The position numbers and the translations under genes were made by a program. Positions 27,637 through 37,312 of a stretch of DNA of 64,000 nt are shown in pieces. Source of the DNA: Collimonas sp. PA-H2 (GTDB lineage Bacteria > Pseudomonadota > Gammaproteobacteria > Burkholderiales > Burkholderiaceae_D); the NCBI RefSeq assembly GCF_002564105.1, contig NZ_PDBX01000001.1, forward strand, positions 248,001-312,000. The letters run 5' to 3'. Each line of letters begins with the position of its first letter. Positions within the stretch are counted from its first letter, which is position 1. The notes under the pieces were generated by a model. That model searched no databases and was not told the DNA's origin. It saw nothing but the letters and a program-made list of their open reading frames with translations.

Positions 27637-28605
27637 ATGGATGCCGTCATGTCTGAAACAAGCAAACCCGCACACTCCCTGCCCCAATTCGTCAGCGCCG
27701 GCGAAGCGCTCACCGACCTGATACGGGTCGGCGCCGACCAATGGCTGAGCAAGACCGGCGGCTCGACCTGGAACGTGGCGCGCGCCGCCGCCAGCCTGGG
27801 CGCGCCTTCCGCCTTTGCCGGCGCCATCAGCCAGGACTGGTTCGGCGACGAGCTGTACGCCGCCAGCCAGGCCGCCGGGCTCGACCTGCGCTTCCTGCAG
27901 CGCGCCGCACGTTCACCCTTGCTGGCGGTGGTCTATGAAACCACGCCGCCACAATACAATTTCATCGGCGACAACAGCGCCGACCTTGCCTTCGATCCCG
28001 CGCTGCTGCCCGAAGGCTGGCAGCAGGCGGCGCAGTGGGTGCATTTCGGCGGCATCAGCCTGACCCGCGCGCCGCTGGCCGGGCACCTGATCGAACTGGC
28101 CGAGGACCTGCACGGGCGCGGCGTCAAGATCAGCTACGACCCGAATTTCCGTAATGTGATGGACCAGCGCTACGACAGCGTACTGAAAAAAATGGCGCAG
28201 CTGGCGGATGTGATCAAGGTTTCGGACGAAGACCTGGCCGGCCTGTTCCGCAATGACGATACCGAAGCTGCCCTGGCGACCCTGCGCAACTACAACCCCT
28301 CAGCCACTGTGCTGCTGACACTGGGCGCCAAGGGCGCGGCGATCCATGCCGGCGCCGAGTACTGGCAGGTGGCGCCGCCGCCCATCACCGTGGTCGACAC
28401 GGTGGGCGCCGGCGACGCCGGCATCGCCGGACTGATCTATTCGCTGATACAGGAATCCAATGCAGCTCCTGCCGCCCGCGCCACCGGCCCCGACTGGTTG
28501 CAGCATCTGCAATTTTCGGTCGCCTGCGGTTCGGCCGCCTGCCTGAATGCCGGCGCCAAGCCGCCGCAACTGGCGCAGGTGCATGCCTTGCTGGGAAAAA
28601 CCTAG
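27637..28605 (+). CDS. PfkB-family carbohydrate kinase (fructokinase-like)
   Basis: A 322-residue ribokinase-fold enzyme. FVSAGEALTDLI opens the fold; KTGGSTWNVARAAASLG is the first PfkB signature; and DTVGAGDAGIAGLI, the second, carries the catalytic Asp. The sequence most resembles fructokinases. Starts at 27637 or 27649 are both possible; neither has a strong ribosome binding site. It follows the AGE gene by 26 bases. The pair could convert mannose to fructose and then fructose 6-phosphate, which pgi feeds to the Entner-Doudoroff path. Confidence 0.87.
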   Translation: MDAVMSETSKPAHSLPQFVSAGEALTDLIRVGADQWLSKTGGSTWNVARAAASLGAPSAFAGAISQDWFGDELYAASQAAGLDLRFLQRAARSPLLAVVYETTPPQYNFIGDNSADLAFDPALLPEGWQQAAQWVHFGGISLTRAPLAGHLIELAEDLHGRGVKISYDPNFRNVMDQRYDSVLKKMAQLADVIKVSDEDLAGLFRNDDTEAALATLRNYNPSATVLLTLGAKGAAIHAGAEYWQVAPPPITVVDTVGAGDAGIAGLIYSLIQESNAAPAARATGPDWLQHLQFSVACGSAACLNAGAKPPQLAQVHALLGKT

Positions 28606-29008
28606 GATTACTATAGCCGCAGCAGCAAGGACGTCCCGATGCGCGCAAATGTATCAAAATTACTTGTAGTAAAAATACAGTAAAAAACGTTTCCATAAGA
28701 AAACAAAATAAAAAACCACAAAATCCTGGCACTCTTGATAGACCTCCTGGTTGCCACAGCTAGCCGCTGCACGCATGGAAAATCAAACAGTGCTGTAAAT
28801 TAGCAACAGAAATATAGTAAAACTACACAAATAAAACAAAAATTTCATAAATCGGTTTACCATTCTTACCAACAAAGAAATCGGCATCAATTGAACGCAA
28901 AGTACAGCAAGCAAGTACCAGCAATAAGCAAAGTCCGATTCAAGAATTTCGAGCTACACAAGACTCGGAAAGCAGTGGTCAACGCCACATTTTTACTTAG
29001 GAGATGAA
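28606..29008 (+). promoter_or_regulatory. AT-rich region upstream of the porin with two HexR-like boxes
   Basis: This 403-base gap is strikingly AT-rich. TGTAGTAAAAATACA (28665-28679) and TATAGTAAAACTACA (28813-28827) both resemble the HexR operator form. No gene is seen in it. It presumably holds the porin promoter and a leader ending in TTAGGAGATGA just before the porin ATG. Confidence 0.5.
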
Positions 29009-30136
29009 ATGAGAAAATCTGTTCTGAAAGCCATGCCGTTGGCCAAGCCACTCGCGGTTGCAGCTGCCCTGGCATGCGCCCTAGTCGGCCAGGCCCAAGC
29101 GCAAACCAATGTGATCATCTACGGTCGTGTTGACGCAGGCATCAACTATCAAAGCAATCAAGTAGGCAAAGACGCTAACGGCAACACCATCCGTGGCGGT
29201 CAATGGGGTGTTGGCGGCAACGAATGGGGCACCAGCATGATCGGCTTCAAGGGCACCGAAGATCTGGGCGGCGGCTTGAAAGCGATTTTCACCCTGGAAA
29301 GCGGATTCCAGGCCGACACTGGCCGCTTCAACGGCACTGGCCTGTTTAATCGTCGTTCGACCGTTGGTTTGAACGGTGGCTTCGGTACCGTCAAAATCGG
29401 CCGCGATCTGGCACTGCCAAGCGACCGCGTATGGAGCATCGACCCGACCGGCCAACAGAACATGAGCACTTCGACTCTGTTCAAAGGCCGCAACTGGCCG
29501 CAAACCAGCAACCAGATTCAGTACGTCACACCTGATACCATGGGTGGCCTCTACGTCCACGCCATGTACGGCGCCGGCGAAGCAGCAGGATCGACTACCC
29601 GCGGACCAGCTGGTTCAGGGATCGGCAACAGCACCGGCCTCGCAATCGGTTTCGTACAGCCTACCTATGAATTGCTGGCGATGTATGACACCGCGCGCGA
29701 CGAAAACGGCACTTTCGACAACTTGTTCTCGCGCTCCAAGGAAATCACTGTCGGCGGCAACGTGACCTTCGGTCCAGCGAAACTGTACGCTGGCTGGCAA
29801 AATCTGTCGGCGCCGGCACAACCTCTGACGACTAGCGGCATAGGCGCAGCCAATAAAGCCAATCAATTCTGGCTCGGCGCAAACTACCAAGTGACACCGG
29901 CCCTGACACTGATCGGCGCGGCATATCACGTCAAGCTTAACCACGACGTCGGCAGCGCAAACCTGTTCATGCTGGGCACCAACTACAGCCTGTCCAAACG
30001 CACTCTGCTGTACGCGAGCATCGGTACCATCCGCAATGGTTCCAATACAGACTTCCAAGTGCAAACCGGCGACAGCACTGGCCTGACTGGACAGAACCAA
30101 AACACGTTCTACACTGGTATCAGCCACTCGTTCTAA
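29009..30136 (+). CDS. Outer-membrane porin, Burkholderiales OmpC/general porin type
   Basis: A 375-residue 16-stranded beta-barrel porin. The signal peptide is residues 1-31 (ending GQAQAQ), and the mature protein starts [16 protein letters not shown], the usual beginning of this family. [30 protein letters not shown] and [17 protein letters not shown] are family motifs, and the protein ends with the C-terminal Phe (GISHSF) that directs barrel assembly. AGGAGATGAAATG gives a strong start. Position in the sugar locus and upstream HexR-like boxes suggest use in sugar entry. Confidence 0.93.
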   Translation: MRKSVLKAMPLAKPLAVAAALACALVGQAQAQTNVIIYGRVDAGINYQSNQVGKDANGNTIRGGQWGVGGNEWGTSMIGFKGTEDLGGGLKAIFTLESGFQADTGRFNGTGLFNRRSTVGLNGGFGTVKIGRDLALPSDRVWSIDPTGQQNMSTSTLFKGRNWPQTSNQIQYVTPDTMGGLYVHAMYGAGEAAGSTTRGPAGSGIGNSTGLAIGFVQPTYELLAMYDTARDENGTFDNLFSRSKEITVGGNVTFGPAKLYAGWQNLSAPAQPLTTSGIGAANKANQFWLGANYQVTPALTLIGAAYHVKLNHDVGSANLFMLGTNYSLSKRTLLYASIGTIRNGSNTDFQVQTGDSTGLTGQNQNTFYTGISHSF

Positions 30137-30386
30137 AGATAGCAAGCATGGTTGGCGCGCCGCTTGAGCTCGGCGCGTCAATCGTTCTTGTTAGTACTGC
30201 CTTGTAGTGCTTGCTGCGAAGAGTGGCATTAGTGAAAGACGTCCCTGGGTAACTCCCAGACTTTGCCCATTCGCGTGCGAATGGGCATTTTTTGTGGGCG
30301 ACAGCTTTGTTGCGGCAGGCAATCGCCAGGCAGCATTGTTTTTGCCAACCCCGTGTGCCAGAATCACCGCTCGCAAATTCTACAGA

Positions 30387-30923
30387 ATGGCGACCATGCC
30401 AATCCCCTCCCAGCAAGAACGCTTCTCACGGCCGGCAATCCTGTTGCACTGGGCTATTTTCCTGCTGGTTGCCCTGGCTTACCTGGCGATTGAAATGCGC
30501 GGCCCCAAAGGCAGCGACTCGCGCGCATTCTGGACTGCGACCCATTTCTGGGCCGGCTGTAGCGTGCTGATACTGTCGCTTGCGCGCGTCGCCTGGCGCA
30601 GCTATAAATCGCCGCCGGCGCCCGTGACGGCTCCGCCTATCCTGCAATTCCTGTCCACGGCTTCGCATCTATTGCTATATATATTCATTATCGCCCAGCC
30701 CATACTCGGCATTCTGACCGTCAACCTCGCCGGCCATCCGATAAACCTGGCGGGGCTGGGTTCGTTTACGGTAGTCGGCCCCGATCATGATCTGGGTAAA
30801 TCAGTAAAGGACATTCACGAGACGTTGGGAAATGTTTTTTACTGGGTGATCGGCTTGCATGCCTTGGCGGCGCTATGGCATCACTTTGTCAAACGCGACA
30901 ATACCTTGCGCCGGATCATCTAG
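30387..30923 (+). CDS. Cytochrome b561 family protein
   Basis: A 178-residue inner-membrane cytochrome b with four helices. Haem-ligand histidines are visible in ILLHWAIFLLVALAYL, ATHFWAGCSVLI, ASHLLLYIFIIAQPILG and ETLGNVFYWVIGLHALAALWHHFVKRDNTL. Family members transfer electrons from quinol or to superoxide. ATG 30387 (MATMPIPSQ) was chosen; the frame upstream has no similarity. It lies between the porin and the convergent glk gene. Confidence 0.9.
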   Translation: MATMPIPSQQERFSRPAILLHWAIFLLVALAYLAIEMRGPKGSDSRAFWTATHFWAGCSVLILSLARVAWRSYKSPPAPVTAPPILQFLSTASHLLLYIFIIAQPILGILTVNLAGHPINLAGLGSFTVVGPDHDLGKSVKDIHETLGNVFYWVIGLHALAALWHHFVKRDNTLRRII

Positions 30924-30975
30924 GCAGGCATGGCCTGCCTCCTTCAAGAAAGAGGCCCGGCAGCCGCATGGCGAT

Positions 30976-32961
30976 TTACTTGATGTGCGAGATGACGTTT
31001 GGCGACAGGGTCACTTCCTGGTTGCCGCGCGCCGATTGCGCCGATTTGCCGTCGCCTTCGGCGGCGATCTTGTCGCTGTCCGACTCGCCCAACGAGGCGA
31101 TGTGAGTCAGGATGCCGCGCTTGGCCTGGCGCTGCAGTTCGGCAAAAGGACTGGAACGGTTAAGCGAGACGCCGACCGCCAGCACGTCGATCAAGAGCAG
31201 CAGCAAGATCCGCGACACCATCGGGATATGCATCATGCTGCTTTCATCGTGCTCGACCGCCAGCGTGTAATGGGCTCGCTTGGCCAGCTGCGAATTGCTT
31301 GGCGCCAGCGCAATGATGGTGGCGCCGGAATGCACCGCCACCTCCACCGCCGGCGCCAGATGACGCAGGCGTCCGGAATTCGAAATCACCACCACCACAT
31401 CGCTGCTCTTCAGCATGGCGGCAGACACTTCCTGCAGCTGCGGGTCGGTGTAGGCCGAGGACGGGATGCCAAGGCGGAAGAATTTTTGCTGGGCGTCTTC
31501 CGCCACCAGGCCGCAGCTGCCGAAACCGTAGAATTCGATGCGGCGAGCCTGGCTCAGCACTTCGATCACGCGCGACAGGGTATCGGCGTTGAGGTTATCG
31601 CGCACTTCCATCATGGCGGAAATGGTGTTGTCGACCACTTTCACGCCGACGTCGAGCGAAGAATCGCCCACATGCACCTGGCTATGCGCGACCGGCACCG
31701 TGCCGGTGACGCCCGAGGCCAGCTTCAGCTTGAAATCGGCCAGCCCCTGGCAGCCCATGGTACGGCAGAAACGGATCACGGTCGGCTGGCTGACATCGGC
31801 ACGGCGGGCGATTTCCGAAATCGGCTCGCTCATCACGGCGCGCGGATGCGCCAGGATCAGGCTGGCGACCTTCTGCTCGGCCGGTGAAAACTGGTCGCGC
31901 GCCTTGCGGATCTTTTCCAGGATGGGCACGGCGTTGCCGCCGCCCAGGTGCTCGGAAAGAATCGCGGCGACGCCGACAAACGCCGGATACGGAGCGGTAA
32001 TGACAAAGGTCGGGATTTTCGCCAGATAGCTGCTGAAACGTCCCTTGTTTTCAAAACGGGCGCGAAACGGCGAACGCGCGAAGTAATCGCCCAGGCGCGG
32101 CACCACGCCGCCGCCGATGTACAAGCCGCCCAAGGTGCCCAGGGTGACGGCGACGTCGGCCGCCACCGTACCCAGCATGGCGCAGAAGCATTCGACCACT
32201 TCCATGCACAAGCCGTCCTGGCCCTGCAAGGCGCGCTCGACGATTTGCGCCGTCTGCAGTGGCTCGGGCTTGACGACGCCTTGCAGCTCGGCCAATGCCT
32301 GATAAATCATTTCGATACCGGGGCCGGACACCAGGCGTTCCGCCGAGACGTGCGAATAAGTACGCCAGCAGTAAGCCAGCACCGCCGCCTCGCGCGCATC
32401 GCCGGGGGCGAAGGTGACGTGGCCGCCTTCGCTGCCCAGCGCAATCCAGCGCCCTTCGGTAGGGATCAGGCCGCCGACGCCAAGCCCGGTGCCAGCGCCA
32501 ACCAGCCCGACCACGCCGCCGCTGAGCGCCCTGCCGCTGCCGATCTGGACACAATGCGATTGTTCCAGATGCGGCAATGACATCGACAATGCGGTGAAAT
32601 CGTTGACTACCAGCAGCGTGTCCAGGTTCAGGCGGCGCCGTGTGTTTTCAATCGAGAATTCCCAATGGTGATTGGTCATCTTGATGTCGTCGCCCTGCAC
32701 CGGGTTGGCGATCGCGATGGCGGCATGACGCACTTGGGCGCGAGCGCCTTGTGTCGCGCTATAAGCCAGGTAAGCCTCTACCGCCTGCGCGAACTCCGCG
32801 TAATCGGCGCAGCGCAAGGTCTGTATCGTGTCGATCTGGCCCGGCGCACGCTCCAGTGCAAAGCGCGCATTGGTGCCGCCGACATCCGCCAGCAGGCGCG
32901 GACCATCCAGATAGCTAGTCGCCGAAATCTCGCTAGCGTTCATGATCGTGGATGAAGACAT
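30976..32961 (-). CDS. glk: Bifunctional glucokinase / RpiR-family transcriptional regulator
   Basis: A 661-residue fusion. Residues about 20-345 are a bacterial glucokinase: the phosphate motif LLADVGGTNARFAL (Asp26, Gly28-Asn31), GLVGAGTGLGVGGLIP, LGSEGGHVTFAP and GTLGGLYIGGGVVPRL. Residues about 355-640 are an RpiR regulator: HTH with FSPAEQKVASLILAHP and VSQPTVIRFCRTMGCQGL, then a SIS domain with EFYGFGSCGLVAEDAQQKFFRLG and VVVISNSGRLRHL. This fusion is known in Burkholderiales. It phosphorylates glucose and probably senses a downstream intermediate such as KDPG. It follows zwf copy 2 on the same strand (112-base gap). Confidence 0.95.
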   Translation of the reverse strand: MSSSTIMNASEISATSYLDGPRLLADVGGTNARFALERAPGQIDTIQTLRCADYAEFAQAVEAYLAYSATQGARAQVRHAAIAIANPVQGDDIKMTNHHWEFSIENTRRRLNLDTLLVVNDFTALSMSLPHLEQSHCVQIGSGRALSGGVVGLVGAGTGLGVGGLIPTEGRWIALGSEGGHVTFAPGDAREAAVLAYCWRTYSHVSAERLVSGPGIEMIYQALAELQGVVKPEPLQTAQIVERALQGQDGLCMEVVECFCAMLGTVAADVAVTLGTLGGLYIGGGVVPRLGDYFARSPFRARFENKGRFSSYLAKIPTFVITAPYPAFVGVAAILSEHLGGGNAVPILEKIRKARDQFSPAEQKVASLILAHPRAVMSEPISEIARRADVSQPTVIRFCRTMGCQGLADFKLKLASGVTGTVPVAHSQVHVGDSSLDVGVKVVDNTISAMMEVRDNLNADTLSRVIEVLSQARRIEFYGFGSCGLVAEDAQQKFFRLGIPSSAYTDPQLQEVSAAMLKSSDVVVVISNSGRLRHLAPAVEVAVHSGATIIALAPSNSQLAKRAHYTLAVEHDESSMMHIPMVSRILLLLLIDVLAVGVSLNRSSPFAELQRQAKRGILTHIASLGESDSDKIAAEGDGKSAQSARGNQEVTLSPNVISHIK

Positions 32962-33073
32962 GGTGTAAAACTTTCACTTAAATACTGTTAGTAGGACGAG
33001 GCGATGGCAAGATTTCTGCTCGCTTCTAAATTTGTTTCTCGATTCGTCAAAATCTTCAATCAGGATGCGCTCT

Positions 33074-34543
33074 TCAACGGTCTTCCGGCCATTGGGCGCC
33101 GGCCCGCTCCATCATCGCAAACGATGCGGTCGGCCCCCAGCTGCCGGCCATATAAGGCTTGGGCGCCGCACTGCTGGTCTGCCAGTAGCGCTGCAAAGGC
33201 TCGACCCAGCGCCAGGCGGCTTCCTGCTCGTCACGCCGCACGAACAGCGACAAATTGCCGCGGATCGCATCCACCAGCAAGCGCTCATAGGCTTCTGCCC
33301 GGCGCTGCTTGAAAGCCTGGTCGAACGCCAGGTCAAGCGCCACCGGCTGCACCGTCATGCCGTCGCCCGGCTGTTTTGCCAGGCAATGCAGCTGGATCGA
33401 TTCGTCCGGCTGCAGCCGGATCACCAGCCGATTGCTGCTGACCCCGGCCTGGCCGCCTGGCATCGGCAGGATGGCGTGCGGGATAGGCCGGAAGGTAATG
33501 ATGATTTCCGCTGTACGCTGCGCCAGGCGCTTGCCGGTGCGCAAAAAGAACGGCACGCCGGCCCAGCGCCAGTTGTTGATCTCGGCATGCAGGGCGACGA
33601 AGGTTTCGGTCCGCGACTGCGGCGCCACACCCGGTTCCTGCTGGTAGCCGGCCACCGACTGCCCTTCCACCGCGCCGGAAGCGTACTGGCCGCGCACCGC
33701 CTTGAGCTCCATGTCTTCCGGCGAGAACGGCTTGAGGGCGCGCAATACCCGCAGCTTCTCGTCGCGCACCGCATCGGCATCCATCGACGTCGGCGGCTCC
33801 ATCGCCACCATGCACAATAATTGCAGCAGATGGTTTTGCACCATGTCGCGCAGGGCGCCGGTGCCTTCATAAAAATCGCCGCGTCCTTCGACGCCCAGCT
33901 GCTCGGCGATCGTCAGCTGCACATGGGCCACCGACTCGCGCCGCCACAAAGGCTCGAACAGCGAATTGGCAAAGCGCAGGGCCAGCAGGTTTTGCACCGC
34001 CTCCTTGCCCAGGTAATGATCGATGCGGTAAATCTGTTCTTCGGCGAATACGCGCGCTACCGCGTCGTTGATTGCGCGCGAAGACAGCAAATCGTGGCCG
34101 AGCGGCTTTTCCAGCACCACCCGGGCTTGCGACAGATCGATCTTGCTGGCAGCCAGGTTGGCGCAAATCGGTTCAAACAGCGCGGGTGCGGTCGCCAGAT
34201 AAAACACCGAAACCGCGTTGCCGGCGGCCAGCTTCTGCGCCAGGACCTGGTAACCGTCGCTGTCCAGCAGGTCCAGCGGCAGATAAGTCAGGCGCGCCAG
34301 GAAAGCCTGCCATACGGCCTCATCCTGCACGCCGCCGCCCTTGACATAGGGCGCGGCGCTCTTGCTGACCCAGGCCAGATAGTCGTCCTGGCTGAAATCC
34401 TGTTTGGCGACGCAGATGATGTGCCCGTCCTGATGCAACTTTCCTTCCCTATGAGCAACAAACAACGCAGGAAGAATCTTCCGCATCGACAAATCGCCGG
34501 TAGCGCCAAATAAGGTGAATGTAAAAGGAATATTAGGTTGCAT
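33074..34543 (-). CDS. zwf: Glucose-6-phosphate 1-dehydrogenase (copy 2)
   Basis: A 489-residue full-length paralogue of the gene at 24001. FGATGDLSMRKILPALF is the nucleotide-binding motif and RIDHYLGKEAVQNLLALRF the active-site signature. The two copies are clearly similar but diverged, for example FANSLFEPLWRRESVAHVQ here against FGNVLFEPLWRREWISDVQ. ATG 34543 (preceded by an in-frame TTG) is used; no strong ribosome binding site is visible. It heads a zwf-glk unit, with HexR-like boxes upstream shared with the divergent sugar ABC transporter. Confidence 0.95.
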   Translation of the reverse strand: MQPNIPFTFTLFGATGDLSMRKILPALFVAHREGKLHQDGHIICVAKQDFSQDDYLAWVSKSAAPYVKGGGVQDEAVWQAFLARLTYLPLDLLDSDGYQVLAQKLAAGNAVSVFYLATAPALFEPICANLAASKIDLSQARVVLEKPLGHDLLSSRAINDAVARVFAEEQIYRIDHYLGKEAVQNLLALRFANSLFEPLWRRESVAHVQLTIAEQLGVEGRGDFYEGTGALRDMVQNHLLQLLCMVAMEPPTSMDADAVRDEKLRVLRALKPFSPEDMELKAVRGQYASGAVEGQSVAGYQQEPGVAPQSRTETFVALHAEINNWRWAGVPFFLRTGKRLAQRTAEIIITFRPIPHAILPMPGGQAGVSSNRLVIRLQPDESIQLHCLAKQPGDGMTVQPVALDLAFDQAFKQRRAEAYERLLVDAIRGNLSLFVRRDEQEAAWRWVEPLQRYWQTSSAAPKPYMAGSWGPTASFAMMERAGAQWPEDR

Positions 34544-34546
34544 CAA

Positions 34547-34926
34547 AATTTTTGTAATAAATAAAAAACTTATATTGCAATATTAATGTAGCATTACTAC
34601 AATTACAAGCGGCGAAGAGAGTAAAACCCCGATATTTGCAGGTAAACTCAAGATCGCATGTAGTTTTACTAGTTTTCACATGATACACATGGACGGGCAT
34701 GTTCGCAGAGCCCGGCTTTGCGCAAACAGCTGGTGCTGCGACGGTTTGGCGTTCCGCAGCACATTGGAACGGATTTTCAGGTAGGAGCAACAAAGGCAGC
34801 CAGGCATGACCGCTCCCGGAGAGAGGCAGGCAGGGCGACAATCAGATCAGGCGTGCGGATCAGGCAGCAATGACCAAGCGCTTAATCACATGCATCACAT
34901 GCATTTTTTCAACACAGGAGACAAGA
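34547..34926. promoter_or_regulatory. Divergent control region of zwf2-glk and the sugar ABC transporter
   Basis: About 380 bases with two HexR-like sites: TGTAGCATTACTACA (34587-34601, a near-perfect palindrome) and TGTAGTTTTACTAGT (34659-34673). The left part is very AT-rich and likely holds both promoters. No convincing gene; short frames here overlap the operators. Confidence 0.6.
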
Positions 34927-36180
34927 ATGAAACTGAGTCAAATAATAAAATCGGTATTCGCCACCACTGCATTGCTGTCCAGCGCCGCGGCAGTCCACGC
35001 GGCTGAAGTTGAAGTACTCCATTACTGGACATCCGGCGGCGAAGCCAAATCGGTCGCCGAGCTGAAAAAGATCATGGAAGCCAAGGGCGTGACCTGGAAG
35101 GACTTCGCAGTCGCTGGCGGCGCCGGTGAAAACGCGACCACCGCGCTGAAAGCCCGCGTCATCGCCGGCAGCCCTCCGACAGCGGCGCAGATCAAGGGAC
35201 CTTCGATCCAGGAATGGGGTCAGGAAGGCGTGCTGGCCAACATCGATGCCGCTGCCACTGCCGGCAAATGGGACTCGCTGCTGCCTAAGGTTGTCTCCAA
35301 CACCATGAAGTACCAGGGCCACTACGTGGCAGCGCCGGTCAACGTCCATCGCGTCAACTGGATCTGGATCAATCCTGAAGTCTTGAAAAAGGCTGGCGCC
35401 AAAGTGCCGACCACATGGCCTGAATTCTTCGACGCCGCAGACAAGATCCAGAAAGCAGGCTTTATCGCTGTCGCCCAAGGCGGCCAGCCTTGGCAAGACG
35501 CGACCATGTTTGAAACCGTCGCGCTGGGCGTAGGCGGCGCCGACTTCTACAACAAGGCGCTGGTCAAGCTCGATCCGGCCACCCTGACCGGCCCGACCAT
35601 GGTCAAGACCTTCGACACGCTGGGCAAGATCAAGGGCTATATCGACAAGAACGCCGCCGGCCGCGACTGGAATCTGGCGACCGCCATGGTCATCAACGGC
35701 AAGGCCGGCATGCAGTTCATGGGCGACTGGGCCAAGGGCGAATTCACTGCCGCCGGCAAACAGCCAGGCAAGGACTTCCTGTGCGTCGCAGCTCCTGGCA
35801 CCGACAAGTCGTATACCTACAACATCGACTCGATCGCCATGTTCAAGGTCAAGAATCCTGATTCGCAAAAAGCGCAGCTGACTCTGGCCACCGCCATCAT
35901 GAGCCCGGAATTCCAGGAAGTCTTCAACCTGAACAAGGGTTCGATCCCGGTCCGTCCTGATATCCCGCGCACCAAGTTCGACAGCTGCGCCACCAAGTCG
36001 ATGGATGACATGGCTGCCTCCAGCAAAGCCGGCACGCTGGAGCCAAGCATGGCGCACGGCATGGCGGTCAACTCTGCCGTACAAGGCGCTATCCTGGACG
36101 TGGTTTCGAAGTTCATGAACTCCAACATGACTTCGCAGGCCGCGGTACAGGCGCTGGCAAAAGCAGCAAAGACACAATAA
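34927..36180 (+). CDS. gtsA: Sugar ABC transporter substrate-binding protein (glucose/mannose type)
   Basis: A 417-residue periplasmic binding protein of the family 1 solute-binding group. The signal peptide is residues 1-25 (ending VHAAEVEV), followed by [21 protein letters not shown], characteristic of the Pseudomonas GtsA glucose-binding type; [25 protein letters not shown] and [12 protein letters not shown] also fit. ATG 34927 is preceded by AGGAGACAAG. Its operon partners are two permeases and an ATPase. Divergent from zwf2-glk with HexR-like boxes between them, which supports glucose as substrate. Confidence 0.9.
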   Translation: MKLSQIIKSVFATTALLSSAAAVHAAEVEVLHYWTSGGEAKSVAELKKIMEAKGVTWKDFAVAGGAGENATTALKARVIAGSPPTAAQIKGPSIQEWGQEGVLANIDAAATAGKWDSLLPKVVSNTMKYQGHYVAAPVNVHRVNWIWINPEVLKKAGAKVPTTWPEFFDAADKIQKAGFIAVAQGGQPWQDATMFETVALGVGGADFYNKALVKLDPATLTGPTMVKTFDTLGKIKGYIDKNAAGRDWNLATAMVINGKAGMQFMGDWAKGEFTAAGKQPGKDFLCVAAPGTDKSYTYNIDSIAMFKVKNPDSQKAQLTLATAIMSPEFQEVFNLNKGSIPVRPDIPRTKFDSCATKSMDDMAASSKAGTLEPSMAHGMAVNSAVQGAILDVVSKFMNSNMTSQAAVQALAKAAKTQ

Positions 36181-36358
36181 GCCGTTATTTTATTGCTTAG
36201 TTTTGTTACTTGATTAACGTAAATTAGCAACGTAAATAAGCATCGTAAATGAGAACAGGGGCCGGAGCGAGTAAGATCGATCCCGGCCCCCGCCCTGTCC
36301 GGCAATGGCTAGCACCGCATTGCCGGACACGGTTTTGATCCTGCTTCAGGAGACTTGC

Positions 36359-37312
36359 ATGTCCGATCACACCCTCCCCTATACAGCCGCCGCTGTCGGG
36401 AGTCCAAGCCACACGCCCAAGCAGCAAGGGCGGATTGCGGCAATCGCCGATGCCTGGCTGCCACGCCTGGTATTGTCACCCACTATCATCCTCTCGCTGG
36501 TCTTCGTATACGGCTTCATCGCCGTCACCGCTTGGCTGTCGCTGACCAATTCGCGGATGCTGCCGAATTACGAAATTTCCGGCTTCAATCAATATGTCAC
36601 GCTGTTCGGCCTGGACCGCTGGTGGGTAGCTGCCGCCAACCTGGGCATCTTTGGCGGCCTGTTCATCCTGTTCTGCCTGGCGATCGGCCTGATCATGGCG
36701 ATCCTGCTGGACCAGAAAATCCGCGCCGAAGGCGCGCTGCGCGCGATCTACCTGTATCCGATGGCGCTGTCGTTCATCGTCACCGGCGCCGCCTGGAAAT
36801 GGATCTTGAATCCCGGCCTGGGCCTGGAAAAAATGATGCACGACTGGGGCTTCGCCAATTTCCATTTCGACTGGCTGGTGAATTCCGACTTCTCTATCTA
36901 TACCGTGGTGATCGCCGGCGTCTGGCAATCATCCGGCTTCGTCATGGCGCTGTTCCTGGCCGGCCTGCGCGGCATCGACGACAGCATCATCAAGGCTGCC
37001 ATGGTGGACGGCGCCAGCTTGCCGACCATCTATCGCCGCATCGTCATCCCGGCGCTGCGTCCGGTGTTCTTCAGCGTGCTGCTGGTGCTGGCGCATATCG
37101 CGATCAAGAGCTTTGACCTGGTGATGGCGCTGACTGCGGGCGGTCCGGGCACTTCTTCCGACCTGCCGGCAATTTTCATGTATCAATTTTCTTTCTCACG
37201 CGGTCAACTTGGCCTTGGCGCGGCATCGGCAATGATGATGCTGGCTACCGTACTGGCAGTGCTGGTGCCCATGATGTACCTGGAAACCAAAGGAGCGCGC
37301 AATGGCCGCTGA
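36359..37312 (+). CDS. gtsB: Sugar ABC transporter permease (GtsB type)
   Basis: A 317-residue permease of the MalF/UgpA family with about six to seven helices and a short cytoplasmic N-terminus. The coupling (EAA) loop is GIDDSIIKAAMVDGASLPTIYRRIVIPALRP. ATG 36359 is preceded by AGGAGACTTGC; the longer frame upstream is not conserved in look. The next permease gene starts 11 bases before its stop, so they are translationally coupled. Confidence 0.92.
   Translation: MSDHTLPYTAAAVGSPSHTPKQQGRIAAIADAWLPRLVLSPTIILSLVFVYGFIAVTAWLSLTNSRMLPNYEISGFNQYVTLFGLDRWWVAAANLGIFGGLFILFCLAIGLIMAILLDQKIRAEGALRAIYLYPMALSFIVTGAAWKWILNPGLGLEKMMHDWGFANFHFDWLVNSDFSIYTVVIAGVWQSSGFVMALFLAGLRGIDDSIIKAAMVDGASLPTIYRRIVIPALRPVFFSVLLVLAHIAIKSFDLVMALTAGGPGTSSDLPAIFMYQFSFSRGQLGLGAASAMMMLATVLAVLVPMMYLETKGARNGR

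Noticed and set aside
34533..34841. A 102-codon minus-strand frame in the zwf2/ABC transporter gap
   Set aside because: It covers an AT-rich regulatory region with HexR-like boxes and has no coding look.
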